A stretch of 64,000 nt of DNA from JADHUC01 sp964623055 (lineage in GTDB: Bacteria; Planctomycetota; Planctomycetia; Pirellulales; Pirellulaceae): positions 79,279-143,278 of the forward strand of contig CAZURK010000004.1 of the NCBI GenBank assembly GCA_964623055.1. The letters are read 5' to 3'. The notes beneath the pieces were generated by a model, which was given only the letters and a program-made list of their open reading frames with translations, had not been told where the DNA came from and ran no database searches. Shown here in pieces: positions 52,507 to 61,358 of the stretch; positions within the stretch are counted from its first letter, which is position 1, and every line of letters begins with the position of its first letter. The position numbers and the translations under genes were made by a program.

Positions 52507-54015
52507 ATGCAACCCCACGCGGAGTATTCGGTGTCTGCTGTCAGAATAGGCGAACGCGCTCCGGGTTTTTCACTCATGAGCGTCAGCGCGCTGGACGCTA
52601 CACCTCGTCCAGTCAAACGGAGCGACTACCTGGGACGCTGGTTGGCGCTGATCTTCTATCCTCGCGACTTTTCCTTCGTGTGCCCCACGGAACTCACCGC
52701 GTTCAGCGCTCGCCTTGCGGAATTCGGCGAACGCGACTGCGATCTGCTCGGCATCAGCGTCGATACGATTCAACTTCACCAAGAATGGCTGACAACGCCG
52801 ATCGCTGAAGGCGGGCTCGGCCCTCTGCAGTTTCCGCTGGCCTCCGATCCGGACGGTGCTGCGGCTCGGGCATTTGGCGTCTGGGTCGAGGAAAAGGAAG
52901 TCTCGACGCGTGGCTTGTTCATCATCGACCCGAACGGCGTTCTGCAGTATTCAGTAGTTCACAGCCTGAGTGTCGGGCGCAGTCCGGATGAAGTCCTGCG
53001 GGTCCTGGATGCCTTGCGAAGCGGCGGTCTGTGTCCCGTCAGTTGGACATCGGCCGACGGGACGATCGACGTCGAGCAAGCTCTCAAGCCCGGGCGAATC
53101 CTGGGCCACTACCGCATCCGCACACGACTTGGTGGCGGTACTTTTGGAACTGTGTTTGCTGCATGGGACCTGCGTCTTGAACGCATGGTGGCCTTGAAAG
53201 TGCTGAAGCAGAACGTCTTCGAGTCTCGCGACTCAGTTCTGGCCGAGGCCCGCGCGGCAGCCAAGCTGACCCATCCGAACGTCTGCACGGTCTATGCGGT
53301 CGAGGAGGAAGACGGGCTGCCCGTGATCGCCATGGAGTATCTCGATGGCAATCCGCTGTCGCAGGTGATCGCCGAGGGGCTGGAACGCGATGTTGCGCTG
53401 AGATTTGCCACACAAATCGCGTCAGGATTGGAGGCCGCTAATGGGCAGAATGTCGTTCACGGTGATCTCAAGCCCGCGAACATAATCGTGACGAAAGACG
53501 GAACGGCCAAGATCCTCGACTTTGGCTTGGCCAAATCGCAGGCGGCCGAGAGCCCATCTGGCCGCGATTCGAGGCCCAAACAGCCGTCGGACCCAATGCC
53601 GAACATCGCGGAAGGAACTGGCACCATCGACGCCACGCTGGATTGTGCCGGTCCGACATCCGACGACGGCACCGATGCACCAGGTCGGCCGTCTGTCATC
53701 CAAGGCACACCGGCCTATATGTCCCCGGAGCAAGCCGCAGGCTCTCCCGCGACGCCGGCCAGCGATGTGTTTTCGTTTGGCCTGACGCTGTTCGAAATGC
53801 TGACGGGTCGCCGTGCGTTGTCCGAGCAGGCGCCCATCAAGCTGCTGTTGAAACTGCAGTCCGAGGACTTGCGGTCAGATCTCGTCCCTCAAATCGACGA
53901 AGTGTATCGCGAACTGCTAGCGGCAGTGCTCGCCCCCGACGAAGTAGAGCGCCCCACCATGACCGAAGTGGTCCGAAGGCTCAACGCAAGCCAAACCTCC
54001 CCAGCAACCGGATGA
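52507..54015 (+). CDS. Peroxiredoxin - serine/threonine kinase fusion
   Basis: One 502-residue frame joins a complete 2-Cys peroxiredoxin to a Hanks-type kinase. The AhpC/Prx1-like part (residues ~12-180) has the peroxidatic Cys59 in FYPRDFSFVCPTEL and a resolving Cys176 in GGLCPVSW. The kinase follows directly: P-loop LGGGTFGTVF, Lys231 in VALKVL, catalytic loop VHGDLKPANI (HGD instead of HRD), DFGLA, and the activation segment to GTPAYMSPEQA with SDVFSFGLTLFEML. An insert of about 75 Ser/Pro/Asp-rich residues separates DFG and APE-type regions. No transmembrane helix was seen, so it is cytoplasmic. Start is ATG 52507; GTG 52531 with GGAG upstream is an alternative. A redox-controlled kinase is the natural reading, but it is inference. 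Confidence 0.9.
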   Translation: MQPHAEYSVSAVRIGERAPGFSLMSVSALDATPRPVKRSDYLGRWLALIFYPRDFSFVCPTELTAFSARLAEFGERDCDLLGISVDTIQLHQEWLTTPIAEGGLGPLQFPLASDPDGAAARAFGVWVEEKEVSTRGLFIIDPNGVLQYSVVHSLSVGRSPDEVLRVLDALRSGGLCPVSWTSADGTIDVEQALKPGRILGHYRIRTRLGGGTFGTVFAAWDLRLERMVALKVLKQNVFESRDSVLAEARAAAKLTHPNVCTVYAVEEEDGLPVIAMEYLDGNPLSQVIAEGLERDVALRFATQIASGLEAANGQNVVHGDLKPANIIVTKDGTAKILDFGLAKSQAAESPSGRDSRPKQPSDPMPNIAEGTGTIDATLDCAGPTSDDGTDAPGRPSVIQGTPAYMSPEQAAGSPATPASDVFSFGLTLFEMLTGRRALSEQAPIKLLLKLQSEDLRSDLVPQIDEVYRELLAAVLAPDEVERPTMTEVVRRLNASQTSPATG

Positions 54016-54353
54016 TGGTCAGCGTGATCGTTCTCGCCACGCACGTATGACCGTCACGTGACGCAGTTCGCGGCGACGGCATCGCTCGAATTCGTACGCT
54101 AGCTGGGAAACTCGATAATCGTCGCAACGACTTCACTGGGGCGCAGGAACGGGTTCGTAGCGGAAGTCGTGAGACTTCCGTCGTTTGAGCATCTAGCGGC
54201 CCGAATTCTCACGAATCCGGCTACCCGTTTTCCCAGAGATTCACGGGCGTTCTGCAAACCCGTGCCTGCGCCCACTTCCCTGGGGATGGCCGATAGATAT
54301 TCCTGTTGGGCGGCTGATTGTGTATCCTCCCACCCTCCATGGAGGACAGTGCA
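54016..54353. other. Intergenic region containing a family A repeat
   Basis: Apart from the repeat at 54157-54225 and the ribosome site GGAGG before 54354, no structure was noticed. No gene is supported. Confidence 0.45.
54157..54225. repeat. Composite palindromic repeat, family A, copy 3
   Basis: GTAGCGGAAGTCGTGAGACTTCCG followed by CCGAATTCTCACGAATCCGG and CTACC repeats the two-module plan of the family. Compensatory differences keep the stems paired (TCGTGAGA, TCTCACGA). Confidence 0.75.
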
Positions 54354-54542
54354 ATGCAACGGATTGCGTTTTCTCTCTTGCTTGTATGCTCACTTCTCGC
54401 GACCACAGGATGCTCGTTCGACACGCTCTACAGCCTCTTGGATTACTCCTTCACGGAACGAGGCGTCGGCGAATCACGGAGGCAGCACTACAATTCACAC
54501 AACCGCGAATGGGAGATGAGGGATAGATCGAGCGAGTACTGA
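54354..54542 (+). CDS. Small lipoprotein, function unknown
   Basis: The 62-residue product has a lipobox signal (FSLLLVCSLLATTGC) and a short polar mature part ending DRSSEY. ATG 54354 has GGAGG upstream. I recognise no family. The strong ribosome site and lipobox make it more likely real than a chance frame. Confidence 0.6.
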   Translation: MQRIAFSLLLVCSLLATTGCSFDTLYSLLDYSFTERGVGESRRQHYNSHNREWEMRDRSSEY

Positions 54543-54606
54543 TGCTCGCTGATGGATGATCCGCCAAACGCGCAACGCTGCTTGGGTTTGCACCCACGGC
54601 TCGGCT

Positions 54607-54673
54607 GTAGCTGAAGTCGCAAGACTTCAGGAATCTGGCCGACAACGTCCGAATTCTTGCGAATCCGGCTACC
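54607..54673. repeat. Composite palindromic repeat, family A, copy 4
   Basis: GTAGCTGAAGTCGCAAGACTTC is followed by CCGAATTCTTGCGAATCCGG and CTACC, then AAGGCCCT as in copy 2. It lies in the convergent gap before the large secreted gene. Confidence 0.8.
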
Positions 54674-54702
54674 AAGGCCCTCAACGGCCTCGGCGAATTC
54701 GG

Positions 54703-56652
54703 TTACAGCGGCGTGCTTTCTTCGATCACGATATTCGCTTCCTTGAAGGGAGCGAAGATGTCAAGTCGCACGCACTGAGGAGCAATGGTGAGTCCGAAAG
54801 ATGTGGTGGACGTGGGTTCGTCGGCGGGTTTGACTACGTTCGCGCCGTGACCGAGGAGTTGTTGGGCACGAACGAGTGAAATGTGGAACTCGACGATTCG
54901 CTTGGGGTGGGCACGGTTGCGGAAGCTGGCGTTGTGAGACGGGTCGTGGATTCCGGCTTTTCCGCTACTCGTGTCGGTGATCGCTTTCTCGAACAGGCCC
55001 GCATTCGATCCAAGCAAGACGACAACGTGATTGCCTACGGTCGTCATGCGGAGCTTGTTCCATTCCGGGCCGAGAAACCGCCGGAGGCCGGCGGCGAAGC
55101 GTGCCTCGTCGGTCTGAAGCTGCAACTGCACGACGTCGACCGGGCTCCCTGAACGCGTTTCTTCCTCTGGAAAGTAAACGAAATTCGGGCGGATGCGAGA
55201 CAATATATTTCCCTTGAGCAGATCCTCTCGCTCGGCAGCCAGCGACTCTTTGGTTTGCTGCAGGATCGCGCGGGCGCGAAACCGCACCTCGACATCCGTT
55301 GATGTCATGGCTTTTTCCAATGCCGGCAACGCGGGTTTTCCGACCAGGCCAAGTTTGGTGGATGCCATCTGTCGCGCGCGGTACTCGTCATGGCCGAGTT
55401 CGCTGATCAGTTTCTGGATGGTTTCGTCATCGATGGTCTCGTCGACATCCTCCGGCGAGAGGCCCGAGGCGTTGATGAAGCGAGTGAGTCCAGTCATGTC
55501 AGCAACAAACTGCTTGGCGTCATCCGTGTCCAGAACGGCAATCAGGCTGTACAGTCCGTCACGTTCGGGGTTTTCGTAGACTGCCGTTCGGCTGCCTTTC
55601 AATCGCTGCCAGCCCTCACCAAACACGCCCACGAGATTGGACCGTTGACTGGCCGAAATGAAGTCATCCGTCTCGATGTCGAAGGATTTGAGTAGCATAC
55701 GCAAGAGGGCACGGACTAATGCAACGGTCTTTTCGCCGTTGACGCTCGATGCGTGAGCGGCAAGCACTTTCCCCGCTGGCAGGCCGGTGAGCGAAGTCCC
55801 CGATCTTCCGCCTCCGAGCCGGCTCAGAATGTCGCGAGATCTATCACCTTCAAACCGCAGTACGACGGTTGCCCCCAAACCCTGGTCAAGGCTCGCTCCA
55901 ACTGCTATGTAGTTCAGGTCGTATGTAGCCCCGATGACTTGGCGAAGAGCTTTCGCCTCGTCGGGTGGAAGACCGTCCAGTTGTTTCTCGAGGCCATCTG
56001 GCTGCTGTCCCCAATCATCTCTTGCGGACTTCACATTACCAAAAATGAAAATGTCGTCGGTCGCAAGCGTTTCTCGATCCTCGTTAGCGAGAGATTCTCT
56101 TAGCGTTTGTCCCTTGGCTGCCAACTCGACAAGTTTTGGATCACCACCCAGCAGCACATGATTGCCTCGCACGGCAACATAGCGACCAGACGACGGAAGT
56201 TGTTTGGGGACACCTCGGATCGCCCGCCGATCCAAGACTCCGCCATCCACTAAACGTTCGCGACTGATCCCGAAGTTTGCCGCCATGACCTTCAGGTCGG
56301 ATACCGGGACGGCCAGTACCACTGTGTTCATCCGTACTTTCGGCGTGAACAGCATTAGCGCCGCTGCACCGTTCTTGTCCAATCCGTCACGAATTCCAAG
56401 AGAGGTTGTCACGGAGTCGTAGACGTCTGTAAGACGGATGGGGATTCGCAATCCCGACTTGTCGTTGAATTCGTCGCCTTGCTCGATCAGTTCAGACAAG
56501 TTGCGAATCGCAACGGCAGCGAAAACGTCCTTGGGGACAATGTCAAGCGCGTCGGCCTTCCTGTGCTCCGTCGCTATCTTGGGTTCTTCTGCCAGTGTGG
56601 CAGAGGCCAGCAGGGCTAACGAAGCGGCAATCAAGGTCACTCGATTGATCAT
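54703..56652 (-). CDS. Large secreted protein with HEAT-like segment, function unknown
   Basis: The 649-residue product has a signal peptide (MINRVTLIAASLALLASATLA) and no recognised enzyme motif. A first part of about 350 residues is alpha/beta (DIVPKDVFAAVAIRNLSELI). A HEAT-like repeat follows around residues 420-490 (QMASTKLGLVGKPALPALEKA, then FRARAILQQ), and the C-terminus has GPEWNKLRMTTVGNHVVVLLG. It may act as a periplasmic adaptor or binding protein. The start is ATG 56652 with GGAG upstream. It appears monocistronic. Confidence 0.7.
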   Translation of the reverse strand: MINRVTLIAASLALLASATLAEEPKIATEHRKADALDIVPKDVFAAVAIRNLSELIEQGDEFNDKSGLRIPIRLTDVYDSVTTSLGIRDGLDKNGAAALMLFTPKVRMNTVVLAVPVSDLKVMAANFGISRERLVDGGVLDRRAIRGVPKQLPSSGRYVAVRGNHVLLGGDPKLVELAAKGQTLRESLANEDRETLATDDIFIFGNVKSARDDWGQQPDGLEKQLDGLPPDEAKALRQVIGATYDLNYIAVGASLDQGLGATVVLRFEGDRSRDILSRLGGGRSGTSLTGLPAGKVLAAHASSVNGEKTVALVRALLRMLLKSFDIETDDFISASQRSNLVGVFGEGWQRLKGSRTAVYENPERDGLYSLIAVLDTDDAKQFVADMTGLTRFINASGLSPEDVDETIDDETIQKLISELGHDEYRARQMASTKLGLVGKPALPALEKAMTSTDVEVRFRARAILQQTKESLAAEREDLLKGNILSRIRPNFVYFPEEETRSGSPVDVVQLQLQTDEARFAAGLRRFLGPEWNKLRMTTVGNHVVVLLGSNAGLFEKAITDTSSGKAGIHDPSHNASFRNRAHPKRIVEFHISLVRAQQLLGHGANVVKPADEPTSTTSFGLTIAPQCVRLDIFAPFKEANIVIEESTPL

Positions 56653-56817
56653 CTTGGGGACTCCGTGAAAGACTCCGCGAATGGCGCGGCGGCACGTCGA
56701 TGTCCAACACGTCATCCTCATGATACCACCATGAGGCCGCTCTTGTCACTGATAGCGGTTTCGCCTCGGTGGCGTAGCTGGCGGACGGCGCCACTTGGTG
56801 GGCAGAGCGTGGAAATC

Positions 56818-56882
56818 GAAGCCTGAAGCGCAAGCGAAGACCCAACGACGTAACTCGTTTCTTCGCTTGCGCTTCAGGCTTC
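56818..56882. repeat. Long perfect palindrome, family I
   Basis: Arms 56818-56839 and 56861-56882 are perfect 22-base complements around a 21-base loop. The left arm starts GAAGCCTGAAGCGC. It lies in the gap between two minus-strand genes. Confidence 0.85.
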
Positions 56883-56928
56883 AATCGTTCATCGAAGTGG
56901 TGCAGTCTAGCTACTCGCCGGCAGTCGA

Positions 56929-57750
56929 TTAGTCGCCCGTCTTCCCGAGCCACATGGAAGCCAAAATGCAGAGTATTTGGAGCCCGTAGGCGGTGCCGAA
57001 GATGCCTCCCGATGCGGCGATCAGGTAGATGAACGGCTCGAAGAAACGCGCCAGCCACCAGGAACCGATATCCGCGATCACGGCCAGCATGGGCAACGGG
57101 GCGAGTATCAGTTTCACGCGGGGCGACAATCCCGTCATCAGAAACAGCACGCCGACGATCAACGCGAACAAAGGAATCGTGAAGATATGGGCGTGAGTGA
57201 CGTGGACCAGCTTTTTCACAGACTGTGGCCCCGATTGTTGGCTCTCGTAGTCGGGCGTGGCGACGTCCGCCACCAACGCAAACTCCGGTTCCGATTCGGC
57301 GGTGGCAGCGAAGGGAACGTCCTCCATGTCGCCGCCGTCCTTGTTGTGGCATTCAACACACCGTGCGGAAATCACCGCCTTGGCCGATGGGTCGCCGGCT
57401 TGAACGAAATCGGATTTCGCGAAGTCTTCCTCTTTCGCGCCCTCCTCCAGCCAAGATGTCAGAGCACGAATCTCTGTCTCGCCGCCCGGTTCCAGGTACT
57501 CGTACATATCGCCACTCGGTCGCACCTGATCGAGCATGGGCGAACCGGTGACGACCTGTTTTTCTATCCCGTGAAACGTCTGTCGAAGATCATCGAGACC
57601 CGGAGTCGGGTCACCATCTGCGCCCTTATGCTGAAAGTAGATATTGGCCGTCGCAACCAGATAACCCAGCCCGACGAGACCCAGAAACAAGGTCACCAAC
57701 ACCTTCGCCGGCAGCGAAAGCCTTGCCAGCCGCATCGAGTCCCAACTCAT
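56929..57750 (-). CDS. Membrane protein with c-type haem motif
   Basis: The 273-residue product has an N-terminal helix (VLVTLFLGLVGLGYLVATANI), a soluble part of about 130 residues with one haem motif CVECH (in ISARCVECHNKDGGD), and four C-terminal helices (FTIPLFALIVGVLFLMTG onward). The HVTHAHIFTIP segment places His at a membrane edge, as in haem-copper or b-type sites. It is probably a membrane-bound electron carrier; family not recognised. ATG 57750 has GGGAGG upstream. The next gene lies on the same strand, 132 bases away. Confidence 0.75.
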   Translation of the reverse strand: MSWDSMRLARLSLPAKVLVTLFLGLVGLGYLVATANIYFQHKGADGDPTPGLDDLRQTFHGIEKQVVTGSPMLDQVRPSGDMYEYLEPGGETEIRALTSWLEEGAKEEDFAKSDFVQAGDPSAKAVISARCVECHNKDGGDMEDVPFAATAESEPEFALVADVATPDYESQQSGPQSVKKLVHVTHAHIFTIPLFALIVGVLFLMTGLSPRVKLILAPLPMLAVIADIGSWWLARFFEPFIYLIAASGGIFGTAYGLQILCILASMWLGKTGD

Positions 57751-57882
57751 TTTTGATCCTCCCGCTCGTTACTGGCGGTTCTGTGTTATGGATCCGCCGC
57801 GAGTCCAATATCCCGGCAACCTGGACGCATCCACGTTACGACATATGTCTGTCGGATGCAATACGCCCCCTGATCTGGGATC

Positions 57883-60800
57883 TCACGTCCGCGAAATCCG
57901 GACAAGGGTCGCTCCTTCGAGTTTCAGCGGCACGACAAGCGTATCGCTGGCGGGGAGCAGTTTCTGGGCCGATTTGTTTTGGTCGACAGAGTACGTTTTG
58001 CCCTTCTCAATGCGAAAATCACCGGTCGCGATTCGCAGGCGAACGTCGCCTTTGCCGTTTAGGTAGACTTTGAGGCCGTTGCTGTCATATTCCTTCACCA
58101 GCACGTTCACAGGTCGTTCCGTGAACAATTCGGCTGGTATTTTCTCCACGACAGCGGATTCCGATTCGGCAAGCCGCAATTCCGTCCGCACTTCCTTGGC
58201 GTCGGCTGTGCTGAAATCCTCGTTCGGCACCAGCACGCCGCGTGCGTCCGAGCGATGGACTTTGTGCAGATGTCGGTCGCCATGCCAGCCGTACACCCCT
58301 GGCTTCTTCGTGATGATTCGCTCCTTACCCTTGGTCCAACCCGCGTGGACTTCCTCCAGGGTGAATGGGTACATATGTCGTGCTATCATTCTCTCCTCGA
58401 CCGCATGGTCTTTGTCGCCGTAGTAGAAATACAGCGCGCCCCAGTCGAGTTTGTCGAGGATGTCCTGGTATAGGTCGCGGCGACTGTTGATCCGTCGTGG
58501 GTCTCCAAAGGCCGTCACGGTTGGGCCTACGTGCAACCGGGAAATCGGGAACTGATCTCCGCCGCTGGTCTCGCACGTTGTGAAGTAGTTTTCCTTCCAC
58601 AACGATCTCGGCCCCGGTTGGCCGTTAGTGATCACGATGCCGCCCTTGGCAGCAACCTTTCGGGCAACGGCCTTCAGCACCGGCAGAGCCAGAAGCGTCA
58701 CGTTGCCCATCTTCCGCTTGACGGTCCGGGTGACCGGATCAATCTCAACGCTGTGACGGTCCCAGGTGTTGTACGTGTAGCCTCTGGCGTAGCCGCTGAC
58801 GAAGCCGTCGGCGTACATGCCGGTCGTGCCGATCTCGTCCAGCATATAGTCGATCGCCGCGAGCATCGCTTTTCCGAAAGAGTTTTCCGGTGTCGGATAG
58901 AAGATCCACCAGCGGTAGCCTTGGTCGAAACGCTCCCGTGAAAAATACCGGCAGTAGTACGATGCCGAGTTTGGGCCGTACATTACCTGGTTGCCGTTCG
59001 CGTCGATGACGCGTGAATCGGGGAACAGTTTCTCGGGTTGGTTGGTAGCGTATAACCCGTGGGCGATGTGAAACATCACCTTGATGCCGGGGTTCAGCCG
59101 GTGCGTCTCGGCAATGGTCTTCTTCAACAACGCGCTTTCCTTGGGATACTCCGTGAACTCGATCCCCTCCAACGACATTCCGGGATCGTCCGCCGGCGCG
59201 ATCAGGTAGAAGAAGCTGACATATTTGAGTCCCTCGGCCTGGACCTCTTTCGGGCTGGGCGGAATCCGACGTGTCTCGGCCGTCACCAATCCTTCGCCGT
59301 CACCCACCAGGCCGAACGCACCCTCGATCGTGCGGTTTAGACCTTCGACCTCGCGGAGAGTGTTGATGAAATCGAAATAGTCTCCCGTAGCAGTCGGATA
59401 GACGGCCCATTCGACGGTGTACGACGCGCCGCGATCCAATCCGAACCGCTCGGTGACCATGGCAGCAACCTGGTTCCGGTACCAGGTTTCCTGCTGAAGT
59501 TGATAGACGTCGTCCAGCCCGACCACGCCCAGACCGTGATCAGCCGCAGAAAGGAAGAATGTAAAATTCTTGGGCAACTCGACCGACGAAACCGGCTTGC
59601 CGCGAGTATCAACGTAATTGTTCAGGATGATACCAGCGACATCCGGGCTAGTGTTGGTGATCGTATCCCGGATCAGAATGTGGTTCGTCTTCAGGGCGAT
59701 GCGACGGTCGATCCGATAGTGCTTTCCGCCCGCCGTCACCTGATAATCCGTGTCGTTCAACTTGTGGGACCGTACGCGCCACATCGGTTCTCCCTTGTTA
59801 TCCGGAGCGTCTTCCGCAGTCAGGCGGTTTTCTCCGCCGTGGGGGAACGAGTAACTCGACTGAACCGGATACTCCCTACCCTTGATACCCACGGAGAACC
59901 CGCCGCCTGCCGCCAGGGAAAAATCAAAAGGCACTGGCGGTCTTGGCGGCAGCAGTGGAGGTACGACCCTCTGTTCCGGGGCGGGAAGGTCGCGAGTCGA
60001 CGAAGGGACGGAAAACGCCAATCTGTTCTCAACGTCCTCTGCCCCGACGCGTTTTAGCACCGCGCGGACTTCGCACTTCTCCGGCTTGAGTTGACTGAGC
60101 GAGAAAGTAACCTCCGTCTTCGGCCGATCGGCATTCGGTTCGATCGTCTGCCTGCTGATCGGTTTGTCGTCACCGGCCTGAACGAGATCAACGTGTAGCT
60201 GCGAGCCTTCGGCCATCGGCAGCAAGCCAAGGTAATCGACCTCCGCGACCAACTTTTTCCTTTTAGGATAGTAATAGTGCTTCAAGCGGAATCGTCCGAA
60301 CCAGGAAGTGTCTCGCAGGGCAAGGCCCTTGTCCCTGGCTCCCCGGTTGTATTCGGCGACGACTTCCTGCAACGACAAAGCGCGATTGTAGACTCTCACT
60401 TCGTCCAACGTCCCTTCGAAGTGCCCTCGGGCTTGACTAGCCGCATCCGGCGCTGTGGGATTGGGCACGATTCGGCCCATCAGGAAGTTCTTGCCTGCGT
60501 TAACGCTGTTGTATTTCGACTTGCTTGTCGCGCACTGGCGACCGTTAACGTACAGCTTGAGCATCTCTCCGTCGAAAGTCCCCAGGACGTGATGCCACTG
60601 GCCGGTTTTCGCCAATGGAGCCTTGGCATTGTTGCCCCCGCTGGAAATGTACCACCAGCAGCCGCCTCGGTAGAGCGTAAGGGCATAGCTGTGAAAATAC
60701 TTGCCCACGATGCCCGGTTCTTTGGCGCTGGTGCTCACAGGACGGACCCACGCCGCCAGGGTCATCGGGCCGTGGATGTCCAAACTGGCGTCATTGCCAC

Positions 60801-61029
60801 AGTCAACATAGTCGTCTACGCCGTCAAACTGAAGTGCGTAGCCGCCGCCGCTTCTGACCCACGTAGCGCCACGGATCTTTCCGTGGTTTCCATTGCCGCT
60901 GGAGTCGCGAAGCGTGACGCCGCTTCCCTCATCGAAGTCCCAGGAAGCCACAAGTCCTTGTTGTTGCGCAGCCGTCACTGGTGAGCAAACCAGGACGACA
61001 ACCAATGCGATCCACTGTCTATTCATCAT
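57883..61029 (-). CDS. Large secreted LamG-domain protein, probable glycoside hydrolase-like
   Basis: The 1048-residue product has a signal peptide (QWIALVVVLVCSPVTA). A LamG/concanavalin domain occupies about residues 25-230 (GLVASWDFDEGSGVTLRDSS, DDYVDCGND, WHHVLGTFDG, FEGTLDEVRVYNRALSLQEV). A beta-rich middle part follows, then an alpha/beta section (residues ~600-900) with GTTGMYADGFVSGYARGY that resembles a glycoside-hydrolase TIM barrel, and a beta-sandwich end. No GH family is assigned. The ATG at 61029 has GGGAG 8 bases upstream. It is divergent from the sulfatase, suggesting a glycan-degradation locus. Confidence 0.8.
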   Translation of the reverse strand: MMNRQWIALVVVLVCSPVTAAQQQGLVASWDFDEGSGVTLRDSSGNGNHGKIRGATWVRSGGGYALQFDGVDDYVDCGNDASLDIHGPMTLAAWVRPVSTSAKEPGIVGKYFHSYALTLYRGGCWWYISSGGNNAKAPLAKTGQWHHVLGTFDGEMLKLYVNGRQCATSKSKYNSVNAGKNFLMGRIVPNPTAPDAASQARGHFEGTLDEVRVYNRALSLQEVVAEYNRGARDKGLALRDTSWFGRFRLKHYYYPKRKKLVAEVDYLGLLPMAEGSQLHVDLVQAGDDKPISRQTIEPNADRPKTEVTFSLSQLKPEKCEVRAVLKRVGAEDVENRLAFSVPSSTRDLPAPEQRVVPPLLPPRPPVPFDFSLAAGGGFSVGIKGREYPVQSSYSFPHGGENRLTAEDAPDNKGEPMWRVRSHKLNDTDYQVTAGGKHYRIDRRIALKTNHILIRDTITNTSPDVAGIILNNYVDTRGKPVSSVELPKNFTFFLSAADHGLGVVGLDDVYQLQQETWYRNQVAAMVTERFGLDRGASYTVEWAVYPTATGDYFDFINTLREVEGLNRTIEGAFGLVGDGEGLVTAETRRIPPSPKEVQAEGLKYVSFFYLIAPADDPGMSLEGIEFTEYPKESALLKKTIAETHRLNPGIKVMFHIAHGLYATNQPEKLFPDSRVIDANGNQVMYGPNSASYYCRYFSRERFDQGYRWWIFYPTPENSFGKAMLAAIDYMLDEIGTTGMYADGFVSGYARGYTYNTWDRHSVEIDPVTRTVKRKMGNVTLLALPVLKAVARKVAAKGGIVITNGQPGPRSLWKENYFTTCETSGGDQFPISRLHVGPTVTAFGDPRRINSRRDLYQDILDKLDWGALYFYYGDKDHAVEERMIARHMYPFTLEEVHAGWTKGKERIITKKPGVYGWHGDRHLHKVHRSDARGVLVPNEDFSTADAKEVRTELRLAESESAVVEKIPAELFTERPVNVLVKEYDSNGLKVYLNGKGDVRLRIATGDFRIEKGKTYSVDQNKSAQKLLPASDTLVVPLKLEGATLVRISRT

Positions 61030-61153
61030 GTTGGGTACTCCCAGTGTCTGGATAACCCAAAGAGTAAGGGATTTGCACATAAGCAGCAAATCCACGGACA
61101 CCTGGCGCGGGCGGAGAGGCTTTGCCCAGCAACTTGCGTCTGCGCTCCGAGTT

Positions 61154-61224
61154 GTGGTCCGGTCTCCCGACCGGACCACTGGCCTGACCGCAGGTCTCCC
61201 CTAATCCTTGGAGACCTACGGTCA
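61154..61224. repeat. Two adjacent palindromes, family F
   Basis: GTGGTCCGGT (61154-61163) pairs perfectly with ACCGGACCAC (61170-61179). TGACCGCAGGTCTCC (61185-61199) pairs with 61210-61224 with one mismatch. They lie between the divergent LamG and sulfatase genes. Confidence 0.8.
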
Positions 61225-61358
61225 CACGGGCAGCGAATCTGCGGGCGCCCGGCGAAAGCGAAATGGATTTGTCCATCAACTTGCGTCCGCACCGCTGGCC
61301 ATCTACCATTCAAGATACTCGTGACGAGATCTGTGTTTCTCCGTGGAGTGAACAAGTC

